Shown here: positions 39,176 to 48,030 of the stretch, piece after piece
How positions within the stretch are numbered: position 1 is the first letter of the stretch
Layout of the letters: the number at the start of each line of letters is the position of its first letter
Origin: Bacteroidia bacterium
Lineage (GTDB): Bacteria > Bacteroidota > Bacteroidia > CAIKAF01
Assembly: GCA_030427255.1 (NCBI GenBank)
Contig: JAUHWY010000023.1
Location: forward strand, 1 to 51,805
Direction: 5' to 3'
Length of the DNA: 51,805 nucleotides
The notes under the pieces: generated by a model
What the model saw: only the letters and a program-made list of their open reading frames with translations
Told to the model about the DNA's origin: nothing
Database searches by the model: none
Made by a program: the position numbers and the translations under genes

Positions 39176-40216
39176 TCATAGTTCAGAGGCTTTGGGAGGC
39201 TTTATTTTTCCGGTAGCGCCCCGCTCAAGCCTTTCTGCGTACTTTATTCCTTTAAGTTTCATGACTCCGCTCAATTTTAGGTTGAGCTCTTGCAGCAATT
39301 GGTCCGGCGGCACTTCATTGGTCTCAACCAAAAGTATTGGAACTTCACCAAAGCTTGGGTCCTGTTGACCCACTACCAGCCAATGTTTTCCTTTCAGCCA
39401 AGGGTGACTGAGTTTCGATTTCCAATCTTCGGGATACAGCTTAATTCCACCGCTGTTGATTACTTGGTCTATTCTACCTTTCCAAACAAAAGCCTCCGGG
39501 CCAATCAATGCTACCGCATCTTTGGTTTCTAAATGAGATAGCTTCAATAGATGGTCGGTAACACTAAGGGTTCCGGATTCAGAGACCCCAAACTCCAAAG
39601 ATGCATCCACCCGCTTAAACTCCAAGGTTTGATTTGGGCAAAGCCTTCTTGCGGCAACTTGGGTAAGGGTTTCAGTCATTCCATAGGTGTGCCACACCAC
39701 CGGTTGCTGCCAAGTGCTTAGCATAGACAAGAGGCTTTGGGGTACAGGTTCTCCACCCAAAAGCACTTGACGGATTTGCTTAAACTTCTGTTTCCCTTCT
39801 GCTTGATTTAGCATGTGCAGCATCATGCTTGGGGTAAGCGACACCGCATCGGCCTCCAAGGCTTCTTGCCAGGGGTCAAGCGAGGGCTCCAAAGGCCAAA
39901 GATCCATGCCTTCTGCCAAACAGCGATACACAATCATACGACCTGCTACATAATGCAGCGGCAAAGCCAAAAGCCAGCGATTTCCCGGCCGCATACCCAG
40001 CCAGCGGTGCGTGCGCTGCGCTGAGGCTATTATTTGCGCTCTGCTGAACCAAAGCGTTTTTCTTTTTCCTGTAGTTCCGGAGCTTTGAAAAGCAAAACGG
40101 TCTATGGAAGGATTGTTCCAAGCTTCTACTATGGCTTGGATTTCTTTGGCCTGATCTGAACCTTGCGTTTGAAACCAAACTTCCGGCGGTGCTCCACAAA
40201 TGCTTAATCCGGCCAT
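39176..40216 (-). CDS. menE: o-succinylbenzoate-CoA ligase
   Basis: Activates o-succinylbenzoate with CoA in menaquinone biosynthesis. The 346 residues belong to the AMP-forming acyl-CoA synthetase family: the P-loop FQSSGTTGKRK near 44, YGMTET near 180, KGRIDQVINSGGIKLYPED (motif with Asp) near 255 and GATGKIKP at the end. Shorter than typical 450-500 residue MenE because the N-terminal subdomain is reduced, a feature seen in Bacteroidota. It overlaps the upstream menC by 13 nt and is last in the operon. Confidence 0.87.
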   Translation of the reverse strand: MAGLSICGAPPEVWFQTQGSDQAKEIQAIVEAWNNPSIDRFAFQSSGTTGKRKTLWFSRAQIIASAQRTHRWLGMRPGNRWLLALPLHYVAGRMIVYRCLAEGMDLWPLEPSLDPWQEALEADAVSLTPSMMLHMLNQAEGKQKFKQIRQVLLGGEPVPQSLLSMLSTWQQPVVWHTYGMTETLTQVAARRLCPNQTLEFKRVDASLEFGVSESGTLSVTDHLLKLSHLETKDAVALIGPEAFVWKGRIDQVINSGGIKLYPEDWKSKLSHPWLKGKHWLVVGQQDPSFGEVPILLVETNEVPPDQLLQELNLKLSGVMKLKGIKYAERLERGATGKIKPPKASEL

Positions 40217-41301
40217 TCCATGGGGGTATCGGGAAGGTAGGAAAGAAAAGGCCCCTCCATACTAAGCGGACTTTTTAGATTGTTGCTGTACAGTTGGCCG
40301 GTACCTAAGCCCTGGGGTATAGGATTTTGACGGGTGTATACCCATTGGGCTATTTGGTTCAGCGCCACATTGGACTCCAAGGCAGAAGTAGCCCACCAAC
40401 CGATGTGCAAATCCTGGGCGAGTTCAATCCACTCTTCGGCCTGTGCAAATCCTCCCAAAAGGCTTGGCTTAAGAATGATATAGGCAGGAAGCGTGGTTTC
40501 CAACAAGTCCAGTTTTGCTTCTCGAGTCAATAAACCAATCAGCTCTTCGTCCAAAGCAATGGGCACCGGAGATTGGGCGCAAAGGGTGGCCATTTCCTCT
40601 ATTTGGCCGGCCGCAATGGGTTGTTCAATGGAATGCACCTGCATTTCTGCCAAAAAGTCAAGTACCTCAGGGGCCTCTTCCGGGCTAAATGCGCCATTGG
40701 CATCTACACGGATTTCCAGTTCTTCGGCACCATAATGGCTTCGTATCTCTTTTAAAATATGCCACTCTTCAGCCCTATCCAGGGCACCAATTTTTAGTTT
40801 AAGACATTGAAACCCTTCGTTGAGTTTTTGATTGATACGTTCTACCATTACGTCCGCTGAGCCCATCCAAATTAAACCATTGATGGGAATTAAATCCCTA
40901 CCGTCGGTAAACTTAGAAGGGAAGGGCTTTTGCCGGCCACCACTGCTTAAATCCAATAAGGCTTGTTCCAAAGCAAAGAGGGCCGAAGGCACCTGTGCAA
41001 AGTGCTCGTACAAAAAGCTTTCCCAAGCGTCCGGTTGTTTGCAAAAGTCTTGCAAAGCCATTTCCACCGCTTCGACAGATTCCAACGAAAGACCGGGTAG
41101 GGGGGCGGCTTCTCCAATGCCCCGGCAATCCGGTGCATGCTTTTCCCAAACATATAAATAAAAGACCTTATGGTATTTGAGGGTGTTTCTGCTGGTTTTG
41201 GCCGGCTCTTTAAACTCCAAAATGCGGGAAGTCCATTGAGCGGCTAAAGGGCCAAAGTTAAGGGCTCTAAGCTGGTCGAAAACATCTGGTGACTGCTGCA
41301 T
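40204..41301 (-). CDS. menC: o-succinylbenzoate synthase
   Basis: Dehydrates SHCHC to o-succinylbenzoate; enolase superfamily, 365 residues. The barrel shows the metal and catalytic residues of this family: LKLKIG (KxK), RVDANGAF (Asp), SIEQPI (Glu), ALDEEL (Asp) and ILKPSLLGG (Lys). Weak overall similarity within the superfamily is overcome by its place between menA (4 nt upstream) and menE (13 nt overlap). Confidence 0.88.
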   Translation of the reverse strand: MQQSPDVFDQLRALNFGPLAAQWTSRILEFKEPAKTSRNTLKYHKVFYLYVWEKHAPDCRGIGEAAPLPGLSLESVEAVEMALQDFCKQPDAWESFLYEHFAQVPSALFALEQALLDLSSGGRQKPFPSKFTDGRDLIPINGLIWMGSADVMVERINQKLNEGFQCLKLKIGALDRAEEWHILKEIRSHYGAEELEIRVDANGAFSPEEAPEVLDFLAEMQVHSIEQPIAAGQIEEMATLCAQSPVPIALDEELIGLLTREAKLDLLETTLPAYIILKPSLLGGFAQAEEWIELAQDLHIGWWATSALESNVALNQIAQWVYTRQNPIPQGLGTGQLYSNNLKSPLSMEGPFLSYLPDTPMEWPD

Positions 41302-41305
41302 TTAT

Positions 41306-42205
41306 TTAGGCATTGCCAAAAACCATCCAAGCTAGACCGGCGGTCAAGGTAAGCGTAGCCAATACCATGCCTTTCAATAGGGCATCAAAGCCACGGAAGT
41401 TTTTGTTTTGAAACGTAAGCGTAAGTTGAATGCTTGCCATAAGCACACCCGGAATCAGAGGCCAACCCGCAAGTTGGTAATACCAAGGGATGGCTGCCCA
41501 GCAAGCAAGACCAAAGGCAACCAAAAGCGCATGATACTGTTTTCCGCCCCGCATACCCATCCGAACCGCAAGGGTGATTTTTCCAGAGGCTGCATCGCCT
41601 ATTTGGTCCCGCATATTGTTCATATGCAGCACGGCCATGGCAAAGCTACCCACACCTATGGCAGGGAAAAGGGACGGCCAAAGCAGGTGGTCGGCGTGGA
41701 GCCAAGCCGAACCAACTACGGCCACCAAGCCAAAAAACAGACCCACAAACAAATCCCCCAAACCTATGTACCCGTAAGGGTTTTTGCCCATGGTGTAGCG
41801 TAGAGCAGCCCAAATGGCAAAACCGCCAAGCACCAAAAAGAGCGCAATTTCGGCATAACGGTCCGGAGGGAAGGCCACCATAATGCAAGCAACAGCTGAA
41901 GCAAAAGCCAAAAGACCCACCAACCAAATGGCTTTAAGCATGGCGGAAGGGGATATTTTGCCACTTTGTAAGGCACGCTCCGGCCCTACCCTTGTATTAT
42001 TGTCTGTGCCATGACTAAAATCGCCATAGTCGTTGGCCAGGTTCGAAAGAATTTGAAGCAATAGTGCCGTGGAAAGGGTAAGCCAAAAGACTTCTACCCG
42101 AAAGAACCCTTCCAGTTTGGCTGCCGCAGCGCCTGCCACAACTCCGGAAAGGGCCAAGGGCAGCGTCCTAAGACGCATGGCTTCTATCCAAGCTTTCCAC
42201 ATCAT
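41306..42205 (-). CDS. menA: 1,4-dihydroxy-2-naphthoate polyprenyltransferase
   Basis: UbiA-family membrane prenyltransferase joining DHNA to a polyprenyl chain to make demethylmenaquinone; 299 residues. The first Asp-rich motif NLANDYGDFSHGTDN is near 57-71. The second Asp-rich stretch MNNMRDQIGDAASGK is near 195-209. About eight to nine hydrophobic helices. It lies 3 nt after menB and 4 nt before menC, so all are one operon. Confidence 0.9.
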   Translation of the reverse strand: MMWKAWIEAMRLRTLPLALSGVVAGAAAAKLEGFFRVEVFWLTLSTALLLQILSNLANDYGDFSHGTDNNTRVGPERALQSGKISPSAMLKAIWLVGLLAFASAVACIMVAFPPDRYAEIALFLVLGGFAIWAALRYTMGKNPYGYIGLGDLFVGLFFGLVAVVGSAWLHADHLLWPSLFPAIGVGSFAMAVLHMNNMRDQIGDAASGKITLAVRMGMRGGKQYHALLVAFGLACWAAIPWYYQLAGWPLIPGVLMASIQLTLTFQNKNFRGFDALLKGMVLATLTLTAGLAWMVFGNA

Positions 42206-42208
42206 AGC

Positions 42209-43030
42209 TTAAGGGAAACGTGGAAATTTAGAAAAGTCCGGATCTCGTTTTTCCAAAAAGGCATTTCGACCTTCTTGAGCCTCTTCCAGCAAATAATACA
42301 TTAGGGTGGCGTCTCCGGCCATTTCCATAATGCCCGCTTGCCCGTCCAGTTCGGCATTTAGACCTCTTTTAATCATTCTAAGCGCAAGAGGACTACGCTT
42401 CATCATGATTTGGCACCACTCCACCGTGGTATCTTCCAGCTCCTTAAGAGGAACAACTTTATTTACCAAGCCCATGTCAAGCGCCTCTTGGGCGGTATAT
42501 TGCTGACAAAGGAACCAGATTTCACGCGCCTTTTTTTGTCCTACGTGTCTTGCCAAATAGGAAGAGCCAAAACCGGCGTCAAAACTACCTACTTTGGGTC
42601 CTGTTTGACCAAAGCGAGCATTGTCGCTTGCAATGGTAAGGTCGCATACTACATGCAACACATGCCCACCTCCAATGGCATAGCCGTTAACCATAGCCAC
42701 CACCGGCTTGGGAAGGGAGCGGATTTTTTTATGCAAATCCAGTACATTTAATCGGGGAACACCGTCTTGCCCTACATATCCCCCTGTACCTTTAACATTT
42801 TGGTCGCCTCCCGAACAAAAAGCTTTGTCGCCGGTGCCGGTGAGTATCACCACTCGAATGTCTTGGTTCTCGCGACAAATCTCCATGGCATCCAACATTT
42901 CTATGTTGGTTTCGGGCCGGAAGGCATTGTACACTTCGGGCCTATTGATGGTAATACGCGCAATGCCGTCATAGTAATCAAACAAAATGTCTTGGTAAGA
43001 CTTTAGGGGTTTCCAATCGCGTGCACTCAT
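42209..43030 (-). CDS. menB: 1,4-dihydroxy-2-naphthoyl-CoA synthase
   Basis: Crotonase-fold enzyme closing the second ring of the naphthoquinone, 273 residues. The oxyanion-hole segments FCSGGDQNV and [12 protein letters not shown] are present, and [12 protein letters not shown] follows. Gly after QT is the residue of bicarbonate-dependent (type I) MenB; type II enzymes have Asp there. It has its own TAGTTTTG box on the minus strand at 43048-43055, so the operon may be transcribed both from menD and from here. Confidence 0.94.
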   Translation of the reverse strand: MSARDWKPLKSYQDILFDYYDGIARITINRPEVYNAFRPETNIEMLDAMEICRENQDIRVVILTGTGDKAFCSGGDQNVKGTGGYVGQDGVPRLNVLDLHKKIRSLPKPVVAMVNGYAIGGGHVLHVVCDLTIASDNARFGQTGPKVGSFDAGFGSSYLARHVGQKKAREIWFLCQQYTAQEALDMGLVNKVVPLKELEDTTVEWCQIMMKRSPLALRMIKRGLNAELDGQAGIMEMAGDATLMYYLLEEAQEGRNAFLEKRDPDFSKFPRFP

Positions 43031-43047
43031 GCTTCCAATTATTTGAA

Positions 43048-43055
43048 CAAAACTA
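43048..43055 (-). promoter_or_regulatory. -7 box TAGTTTTG of menB
   Basis: Minus-strand exact TAnnTTTG, 17 nt before the menB ATG, in the 45-bp gap after menD. Confidence 0.5.
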
Positions 43056-43075
43056 CAGCTTAAAAAAGCAATTGT

Positions 43076-44674
43076 TCAGGCTTTTTGTTCCAAAATTGAC
43101 TTCTGCCAAGCCTGCCAGGCAATTTTGCTTTGCTTTGGTTGGGTTTGGGCTTCCCACAACAGGCTTTGCTCTTTTGGAACGGCAGGTATAGCACTCGGCA
43201 TAGCATCGCTCCTTAGATATTGCCAACCAAAGCGTTGGGCCAACCATTCAAAACTTCGTTGACTTTGGGTGGCAAAAAGCCGCTCGCTTTGGGCTGCTTT
43301 TGACGCCCCCGGTAGCAATCGAAAGATTTGTCCTCCGCTATTGTTTAAAACCATTTGGGTCATGGGAGGTGGGGGTGGTGAGCTCAGCCAGCCATTGTTG
43401 TCGTAGTCCATGGCAAGGTCTCCGGTAAGTACAAACTGCCTTTGATGCGGATGTGCCACCGCATGCCCGCAGGCCGTAGACTGCACCCCATCTATCCCAC
43501 TTACTCCTCTATTGCACCATACCTCAAGGTTTTTGGGCATTACGTGTCTTAAAAAGGAGGCATAGCGAATAGACATGCTGTTGCCTAGGTGAAGTGCATC
43601 GCCCTCTTGGAGAGATTGCAAAAACAAGGCCGCAGCACTTAGGTCGTGCCAACCTTCCGGTAATGGAGGCACGGCTTTGGGCATGTCTATGGTCTCCCAA
43701 TCCTTAAGGCTTAGCTGATTCATTAGCTCCGGCAGCGGCAAATCCAGGCATTGGGTATTTGGATGAAACCGTGGAGAGGACGGTCCAAAATGCAGGGCTT
43801 GAAACCAACGAACGTTTGGGTTTGACTGCACAAAGGCATCCCATCGGCGGGGCAAAAGCGTGCCCCCAATAACCAAAATAGCCTCAGGTGTTTGGGCCGG
43901 ATTTTTTTGGTTCCACAACCATTCAGGATAGGCACCAAAGGGGGAAAGGTCCCAAAGGTGGGATGAAATGTCGCCCCAAAAGTTGAGGCCCTTAGAAATG
44001 CCCTGCTCCAGCATAGGCCTTATTGCTTGGGCCAAGCTTCTAGGTAGTTGGCCGGCCAAAACCAAAAGCTTGGGTGGAAAGTTCGGCAATACCTTTTCTT
44101 GGAATGCGTTGTGAAACTCGCCGATGGGTTTTAGAGTTTCGGGAATGTCTTTTCCTTCAAAATACAAAGGCTCATCAAAGCGCAGATTTAAATGCACCGG
44201 GCCCGGAATTGGTCCACGAGCAATTTGCCAGGCTTTTTGCCCTATGGAGCGCCAATCTTCCATGTGCTCCTCAGGTTCGAAGCGGTCCTTCAAAAAGCCT
44301 TCGAAAAAATACGATTGCAGCATGGTTTGCCCTTCGGCGGTATTCAATAGGCGTTTGGGCCGATCGGCGGTGGCCACCAACAAAGGAAGGTTTTGGTGGT
44401 AGGCTTCTGCAAGGGCCGGGCCCATATTTAAGCCTGCGGAGCCGCTGGAGCAAAGAAGCAAAACCGGTTCCTCAAAGGCCCGTGCCAAGCCTAAGGCCAC
44501 AAAAGCAGCGGCGCGCTCGTCGGGGTTGGTCCACACCTTTAGCTTGGGGAAAGAAGCCAAGGCAAGCGCTAAAGGAGCTGAGCGGGACCCCGGGGCCAAC
44601 ACAACCTTTCGCAAGCCACATGCTTCTAATTGGGCAAGTAAAGAAATAGCCTGATGAGCAGCCTTAGGGAGCAT
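43076..44674 (-). CDS. menD: SEPHCHC synthase
   Basis: Thiamine-diphosphate enzyme of the first committed menaquinone step (2-succinyl-5-enolpyruvyl-6-hydroxy-3-cyclohexene-1-carboxylate synthase), 532 residues. The start ATG at 44674 begins MLPKAAHQAISLLAQL, the normal MenD N-terminus; a TTG start 25 codons upstream would overlap the divergent promoter. Seen: PGSRSAPL near 28-35, PDERAAAF with Glu53 (ThDP glutamate), GNSMSIRYA, NRGVSGIDGVQSTACG and the GDLAMDYDNNGW ThDP-magnesium motif. A near-consensus TTTCTTTG sits 4 nt before the ATG. Confidence 0.91.
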   Translation of the reverse strand: MLPKAAHQAISLLAQLEACGLRKVVLAPGSRSAPLALALASFPKLKVWTNPDERAAAFVALGLARAFEEPVLLLCSSGSAGLNMGPALAEAYHQNLPLLVATADRPKRLLNTAEGQTMLQSYFFEGFLKDRFEPEEHMEDWRSIGQKAWQIARGPIPGPVHLNLRFDEPLYFEGKDIPETLKPIGEFHNAFQEKVLPNFPPKLLVLAGQLPRSLAQAIRPMLEQGISKGLNFWGDISSHLWDLSPFGAYPEWLWNQKNPAQTPEAILVIGGTLLPRRWDAFVQSNPNVRWFQALHFGPSSPRFHPNTQCLDLPLPELMNQLSLKDWETIDMPKAVPPLPEGWHDLSAAALFLQSLQEGDALHLGNSMSIRYASFLRHVMPKNLEVWCNRGVSGIDGVQSTACGHAVAHPHQRQFVLTGDLAMDYDNNGWLSSPPPPPMTQMVLNNSGGQIFRLLPGASKAAQSERLFATQSQRSFEWLAQRFGWQYLRSDAMPSAIPAVPKEQSLLWEAQTQPKQSKIAWQAWQKSILEQKA

Positions 44675-44712
44675 AATGCAAAGAAACGAAAAGGCAGGCG
44701 AATAGAATTCCC

Positions 44713-44720
44713 TAACTTTG
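44713..44720 (+). promoter_or_regulatory. -7 box TAACTTTG
   Basis: Exact TAnnTTTG, 18 nt before the methyltransferase ATG at 44739, facing away from menD. A TTG start at 44718 would fall inside the box, so the ATG is preferred. Confidence 0.57.
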
Positions 44721-44738
44721 GGCCAGAATTCTAAGCAC

Positions 44739-45503
44739 ATGGGAGGCAATTATCATCCTGAACCTTATTGGTCAGAAGTGGCAAAGCGCATACGGGAACG
44801 GCATGGACAAAACGTTATTGCCGGTGATGACGAACCGTATTACCGCTACAAGCGCAAGCGGTTTTTGGAAATGCTCGACAGCCTGGATGTGAAAGACAAA
44901 AGCGTGCTGGAAATTGGGCACGGGCCGGGAGGAAACCTTCGTTTTATTTACGAAAAACGTCCAAGCCGTTTGGAAGGGGTCGATATTTCTTCGGATATGG
45001 TAGAAATGGCCACCAAAAATTTGGAAGGAAGAAAGATTGGACTCACCAAAATCAATGGAACACAGCTTCCCTTTGAGGATCAAACCTTTGACCTGGTCTT
45101 TTCCGCTACGGTATTGCAGCACAATACGGACGAGGAAATGATGGCCAAATTGCTCACTGAAATGTGCCGCGTGAGCAAACACCGCGTAGTGCTTTTTGAA
45201 CGGGTAGACAAAACCCTAAAGGGCGATGAGCTGTGCAAGGGGCGTCCGGTAGATTATTACGGAGAAATTGTAAAGAAGTCCGGTTTTACTTTAGAGGAAA
45301 CGGAGTTCATCAATATTCATTTAAGCTATTTGGTCTGTGGAGCTATTCGTAAGGGGTTAAATTCCAAGCGAAGAAAAGAGGGAGAGCCTTTAAATTCCAC
45401 TTCTGAGGCCTTGCAGAAGTTGAATTTGTCTTGGACCCGTTGGGTGGATCCTCTGTTTAAGGTGCAACGAGACGTTGCCAAAATGGTTTTTAAACGGAGC
45501 TAA
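44739..45503 (+). CDS. class I SAM-dependent methyltransferase
   Basis: The 254 residues contain the Methyltransf_11/25-type core: motif I VLEIGHGPGGNLRFI near 59, motif II-acidic LEGVDISSDMVEMA, and FDLVFSATVLQHNTDEE near 116. No signal peptide. It could be a Men-pathway methyltransferase, but UbiE/MenG has a different C-terminus and this gene points away from the men operon, so that idea is not supported. C-terminal about 60 residues are basic. Substrate unknown. Confidence 0.85.
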   Translation: MGGNYHPEPYWSEVAKRIRERHGQNVIAGDDEPYYRYKRKRFLEMLDSLDVKDKSVLEIGHGPGGNLRFIYEKRPSRLEGVDISSDMVEMATKNLEGRKIGLTKINGTQLPFEDQTFDLVFSATVLQHNTDEEMMAKLLTEMCRVSKHRVVLFERVDKTLKGDELCKGRPVDYYGEIVKKSGFTLEETEFINIHLSYLVCGAIRKGLNSKRRKEGEPLNSTSEALQKLNLSWTRWVDPLFKVQRDVAKMVFKRS

Positions 45504-45511
45504 AAGCGCCA

Positions 45512-45649
45512 GGGGGCGCGGCGGTACCGTGCCAAAGCGGGCAAGAGACCGGCCCCGGCAGCCCGGCGACCAAAGGAAGCCCGGCTGCAGGGTTTGCCGG
45601 TCCGAAGCACGCTTTGGGGCAGTAAAGCCAAGCACCCGCCCGGGCGCCC
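45512..45649. repeat. GC-rich hairpin element E8
   Basis: GCCAAAGCGGGC (45531) and GACCGGCCCCGGCAGCCCGG (45547) pair with CCGGCTGCAGGGTTTGCCGG (45581) and GCACGCTTTGGGGC. Ends are GGGGGCGCGG and CCGGGCGCCC, and GGCGCCCAAAA on the right matches the family end. It sits between a stop codon and the promoter of the next plus-strand gene. Confidence 0.75.
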
Positions 45650-45697
45650 AAAATCCAATTTACGTTAAAACAGACTGCTTTTAGGGAGTTTATGCCC

Positions 45698-45705
45698 TAT
45701 TTTTG
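45698..45705 (+). promoter_or_regulatory. -7 box TATTTTTG
   Basis: Exact TAnnTTTG ending 4 nt before ATG 45710; leaderless-type spacing. It decides this start over an in-frame ATG at 45692 that precedes the box. Confidence 0.6.
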
Positions 45706-45709
45706 CCTT

Positions 45710-47272
45710 ATGCAGCCAAAAGTGGTCCGCCTAATTATTTTATTCATGTTCCTCGCCATGACCGGTTTGGTGGGGGTTCAGATTATTTGGATCCGCAGGG
45801 CCGTTGACCAACGCGAAGAGCAATTCAATCAAGGGGTTTATGAGGCGCTTTCCAATATATCGCTAGATTATCAGCAGGCAAGTTGGCGTCAAGACTTTGA
45901 GAAAATGTTTAACTGGCCTGCTTTTGAGGCTCAGGTGCAACAACATATAGATTCCTTAAACCAACTTCGGGTGTGTCGAAAGGAGGACAGCAGCAGTGTG
46001 CTGAATATGTTGTCTGCCCGACCGGGGCTCAAGAAGCAGCATTTCTCTGTGCGTTTGGGCCCTTTTTCGCCTGAAGATGGTTTGTCGGCCTATTACGAAG
46101 AGGAGTTGCAGGCCGATTTTTATTCAGGAAGCGGTTTGAACCCCGGCGATATGCTGGACCAAAGCCGCGAAATGATTGGGCAGCTCTTTCGAGAAATGAT
46201 GACGGATTTTTCCATGCGTCGCCCAACGGCCATTGATACTTCCCTGCTTAGAGAAATTATACAGTACCGACTCAGCAACCAAGGCATTAAAACCAGCTGG
46301 GTGTTTGGCGTGCTAAACGGGGTGAATCAGGGTTTTGAAGTAGCACCCTCAGAGTATCGTAAGGCCTTAGCTGAAAGCCCTTACCGCGTTCCTTTGGGCT
46401 TAAACCCCTTTGTTCCGGGACCGGAATTGTTGTTGCATTTTCCCCATAAAACGGGCTTTTTAATTAAAAACCTGGTGTTTTTGCTGGTGGCCTCTGCGGT
46501 TTTGATTGTTATTATCATCATCAGTTTTGCCGCTACCATTTTCATTATTTTCCGGCAAAAGAAAATCCAAGAGATTAAAAACGACCTTATCAACAACATC
46601 ACACACGAGCTTAAAACGCCAATCTCTACCATATCCTTGGCTTGCCAAGCCATGGGCGATCCGGACCTTAAAGAGATTCCAAGCATGCGCGACAGGTATG
46701 TGGGCATGATTGCAGAAGAAAACAAGCGCCTGGGAATGCTGGTGGAAAATGTACTTCAATCCGCGGTGTTTGACCGAGGCGAAGTGGAGCTCAAATTGCG
46801 TAAAGTAGACATGCACCAAAAAGTGGAGCGTGTGTTGCAAAGTTTGGAAATGCAGACCCAAAGCAAGGGCATTCAGGTGGTACGCAATTTAGACGCCCAA
46901 CAATTTGTGGTGGAGGCCGACGAGGTGATGGTTACCAATTTGGTGTTTAACTTGGTAGACAACGCCATTAAGTACAGCCGAAAGCAAGAAGGCTCAGTGG
47001 TGGTAAGCACTTGGAACGAAGACCACTACCTGTGCATTGAAATTGCCGATAATGGAATTGGCATCTCCAAAGACGATCAAAAACGAATTTTCGATAAATT
47101 GTACCGCGTTCCAACCGGTAATGTGCACAATGTGAAAGGCTATGGCCTTGGACTAAGCTATGTAAAGTCCATTGTTGAAAGCCACCACGGACACATTCAG
47201 GTGAAGAGCCAACTCAACGAAGGAAGCCGTTTTACGGTTTCGTTGCCATTAAAACAGAAAAAAGACGACTGA
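45710..47272 (+). CDS. membrane sensor histidine kinase (RprX-like)
   Basis: The 520 residues start at 45710. Two membrane helices (about 8-27 and 250-275) flank a periplasmic sensor domain of roughly 220 residues. The dimerisation/phosphorylation box NITHELKTPI has His299. The HATPase domain shows NLVDNAIKYS, IADNGIGI and GYGLGLSYV. The response regulator gene starts in a TGATG overlap at its stop. Organisation and topology resemble the RprXY pair of Bacteroides, but orthology is not shown. The signal is unknown. Confidence 0.92.
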   Translation: MQPKVVRLIILFMFLAMTGLVGVQIIWIRRAVDQREEQFNQGVYEALSNISLDYQQASWRQDFEKMFNWPAFEAQVQQHIDSLNQLRVCRKEDSSSVLNMLSARPGLKKQHFSVRLGPFSPEDGLSAYYEEELQADFYSGSGLNPGDMLDQSREMIGQLFREMMTDFSMRRPTAIDTSLLREIIQYRLSNQGIKTSWVFGVLNGVNQGFEVAPSEYRKALAESPYRVPLGLNPFVPGPELLLHFPHKTGFLIKNLVFLLVASAVLIVIIIISFAATIFIIFRQKKIQEIKNDLINNITHELKTPISTISLACQAMGDPDLKEIPSMRDRYVGMIAEENKRLGMLVENVLQSAVFDRGEVELKLRKVDMHQKVERVLQSLEMQTQSKGIQVVRNLDAQQFVVEADEVMVTNLVFNLVDNAIKYSRKQEGSVVVSTWNEDHYLCIEIADNGIGISKDDQKRIFDKLYRVPTGNVHNVKGYGLGLSYVKSIVESHHGHIQVKSQLNEGSRFTVSLPLKQKKDD

Positions 47273-47973
47273 TGGAACAAATGAATCCCCGCATTCTTCT
47301 GGTAGAAGACGAAGCCAATTTAGGCAATCTGCTCAAAGAATACTTAGCTGCTAAAGGCTTTGAAACCGTGCTTGCCACCGACGGCCAAGAAGGCTTCGAT
47401 GTGTTTTCAAGAGAGCGCTTTGACCTCTGTATTTTGGATATAATGCTTCCCATAAAGGACGGACATACCCTGGCCAAAGAAATTCGCCAGGCCAAAGAGG
47501 GCATGCCCATCATTTTTTTAACCGCTAAATCTTTGCCCGACGATCGAATCGAAGGATTTAAATCCGGTGCAGACGATTACCTTACCAAGCCCTTCAATAT
47601 GGAAGAGTTGCTGCTGAGGGTGCAGGCCGTCCTAAAACGCTCCTCCAGCTTACCTTCCTTGCACGAAAAGGACCACCAATTTGATATTGGAAACTACCAT
47701 TTTGACTCCACGCGTCAAATGCTTAGCCTAAATGGTGAGGATAAAAAGCTCACCAGCAAAGAGAGTGAGTTGCTCCGCTTGTTGGCCTTAAATTTGAATC
47801 AAACCTTGGACAGAACCTTTGCACTGAAAACCATTTGGGGAGACGATAGCTATTTTAATGCCCGCAGCATGGATGTCTATATTACCAAACTGCGCAAATA
47901 TTTAAAGGAAGACGAGCGTTTAGAAATTCTAAATGTGCACGGTAAAGGGTTTAAACTTTTGGTTAATAATTGA
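47272..47973 (+). CDS. OmpR-family response regulator (RprY-like)
   Basis: The 233 residues contain a receiver domain (1-120) with acidic pair Glu12/Asp13, phospho-acceptor Asp56 (LDIMLP), conserved Thr84-region (FLTAKS) and Lys106 (TKPF). A winged-helix DNA-binding domain is at about 135-230 (KLTSKESELLRLLALN, SYFNARSMDVYITKLRKYL). ATG overlaps the kinase stop (TGATG), so both are made from one mRNA. Targets are unknown. Confidence 0.93.
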   Translation: MEQMNPRILLVEDEANLGNLLKEYLAAKGFETVLATDGQEGFDVFSRERFDLCILDIMLPIKDGHTLAKEIRQAKEGMPIIFLTAKSLPDDRIEGFKSGADDYLTKPFNMEELLLRVQAVLKRSSSLPSLHEKDHQFDIGNYHFDSTRQMLSLNGEDKKLTSKESELLRLLALNLNQTLDRTFALKTIWGDDSYFNARSMDVYITKLRKYLKEDERLEILNVHGKGFKLLVNN

Positions 47974-48008
47974 CAGCCAATTTGCTACCGACTTACATAA
48001 ATTCCATG

Positions 48009-48016
48009 TATTTTTG
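48009..48016 (+). promoter_or_regulatory. -7 box TATTTTTG
   Basis: Exact TAnnTTTG, 14 nt before the ATG at 48031. Confidence 0.57.
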
Positions 48017-48030
48017 AGCAAAGAACCCCT

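Noticed and set aside
44074-44649. 191-codon plus-strand ORF opposite menD
   Set aside because: Antisense to conserved MenD motifs with no independent signal.
44739-45503. Methyltransferase as MenG/UbiE of menaquinone synthesis
   Set aside because: It is divergent from the men operon and lacks a convincing UbiE signature.
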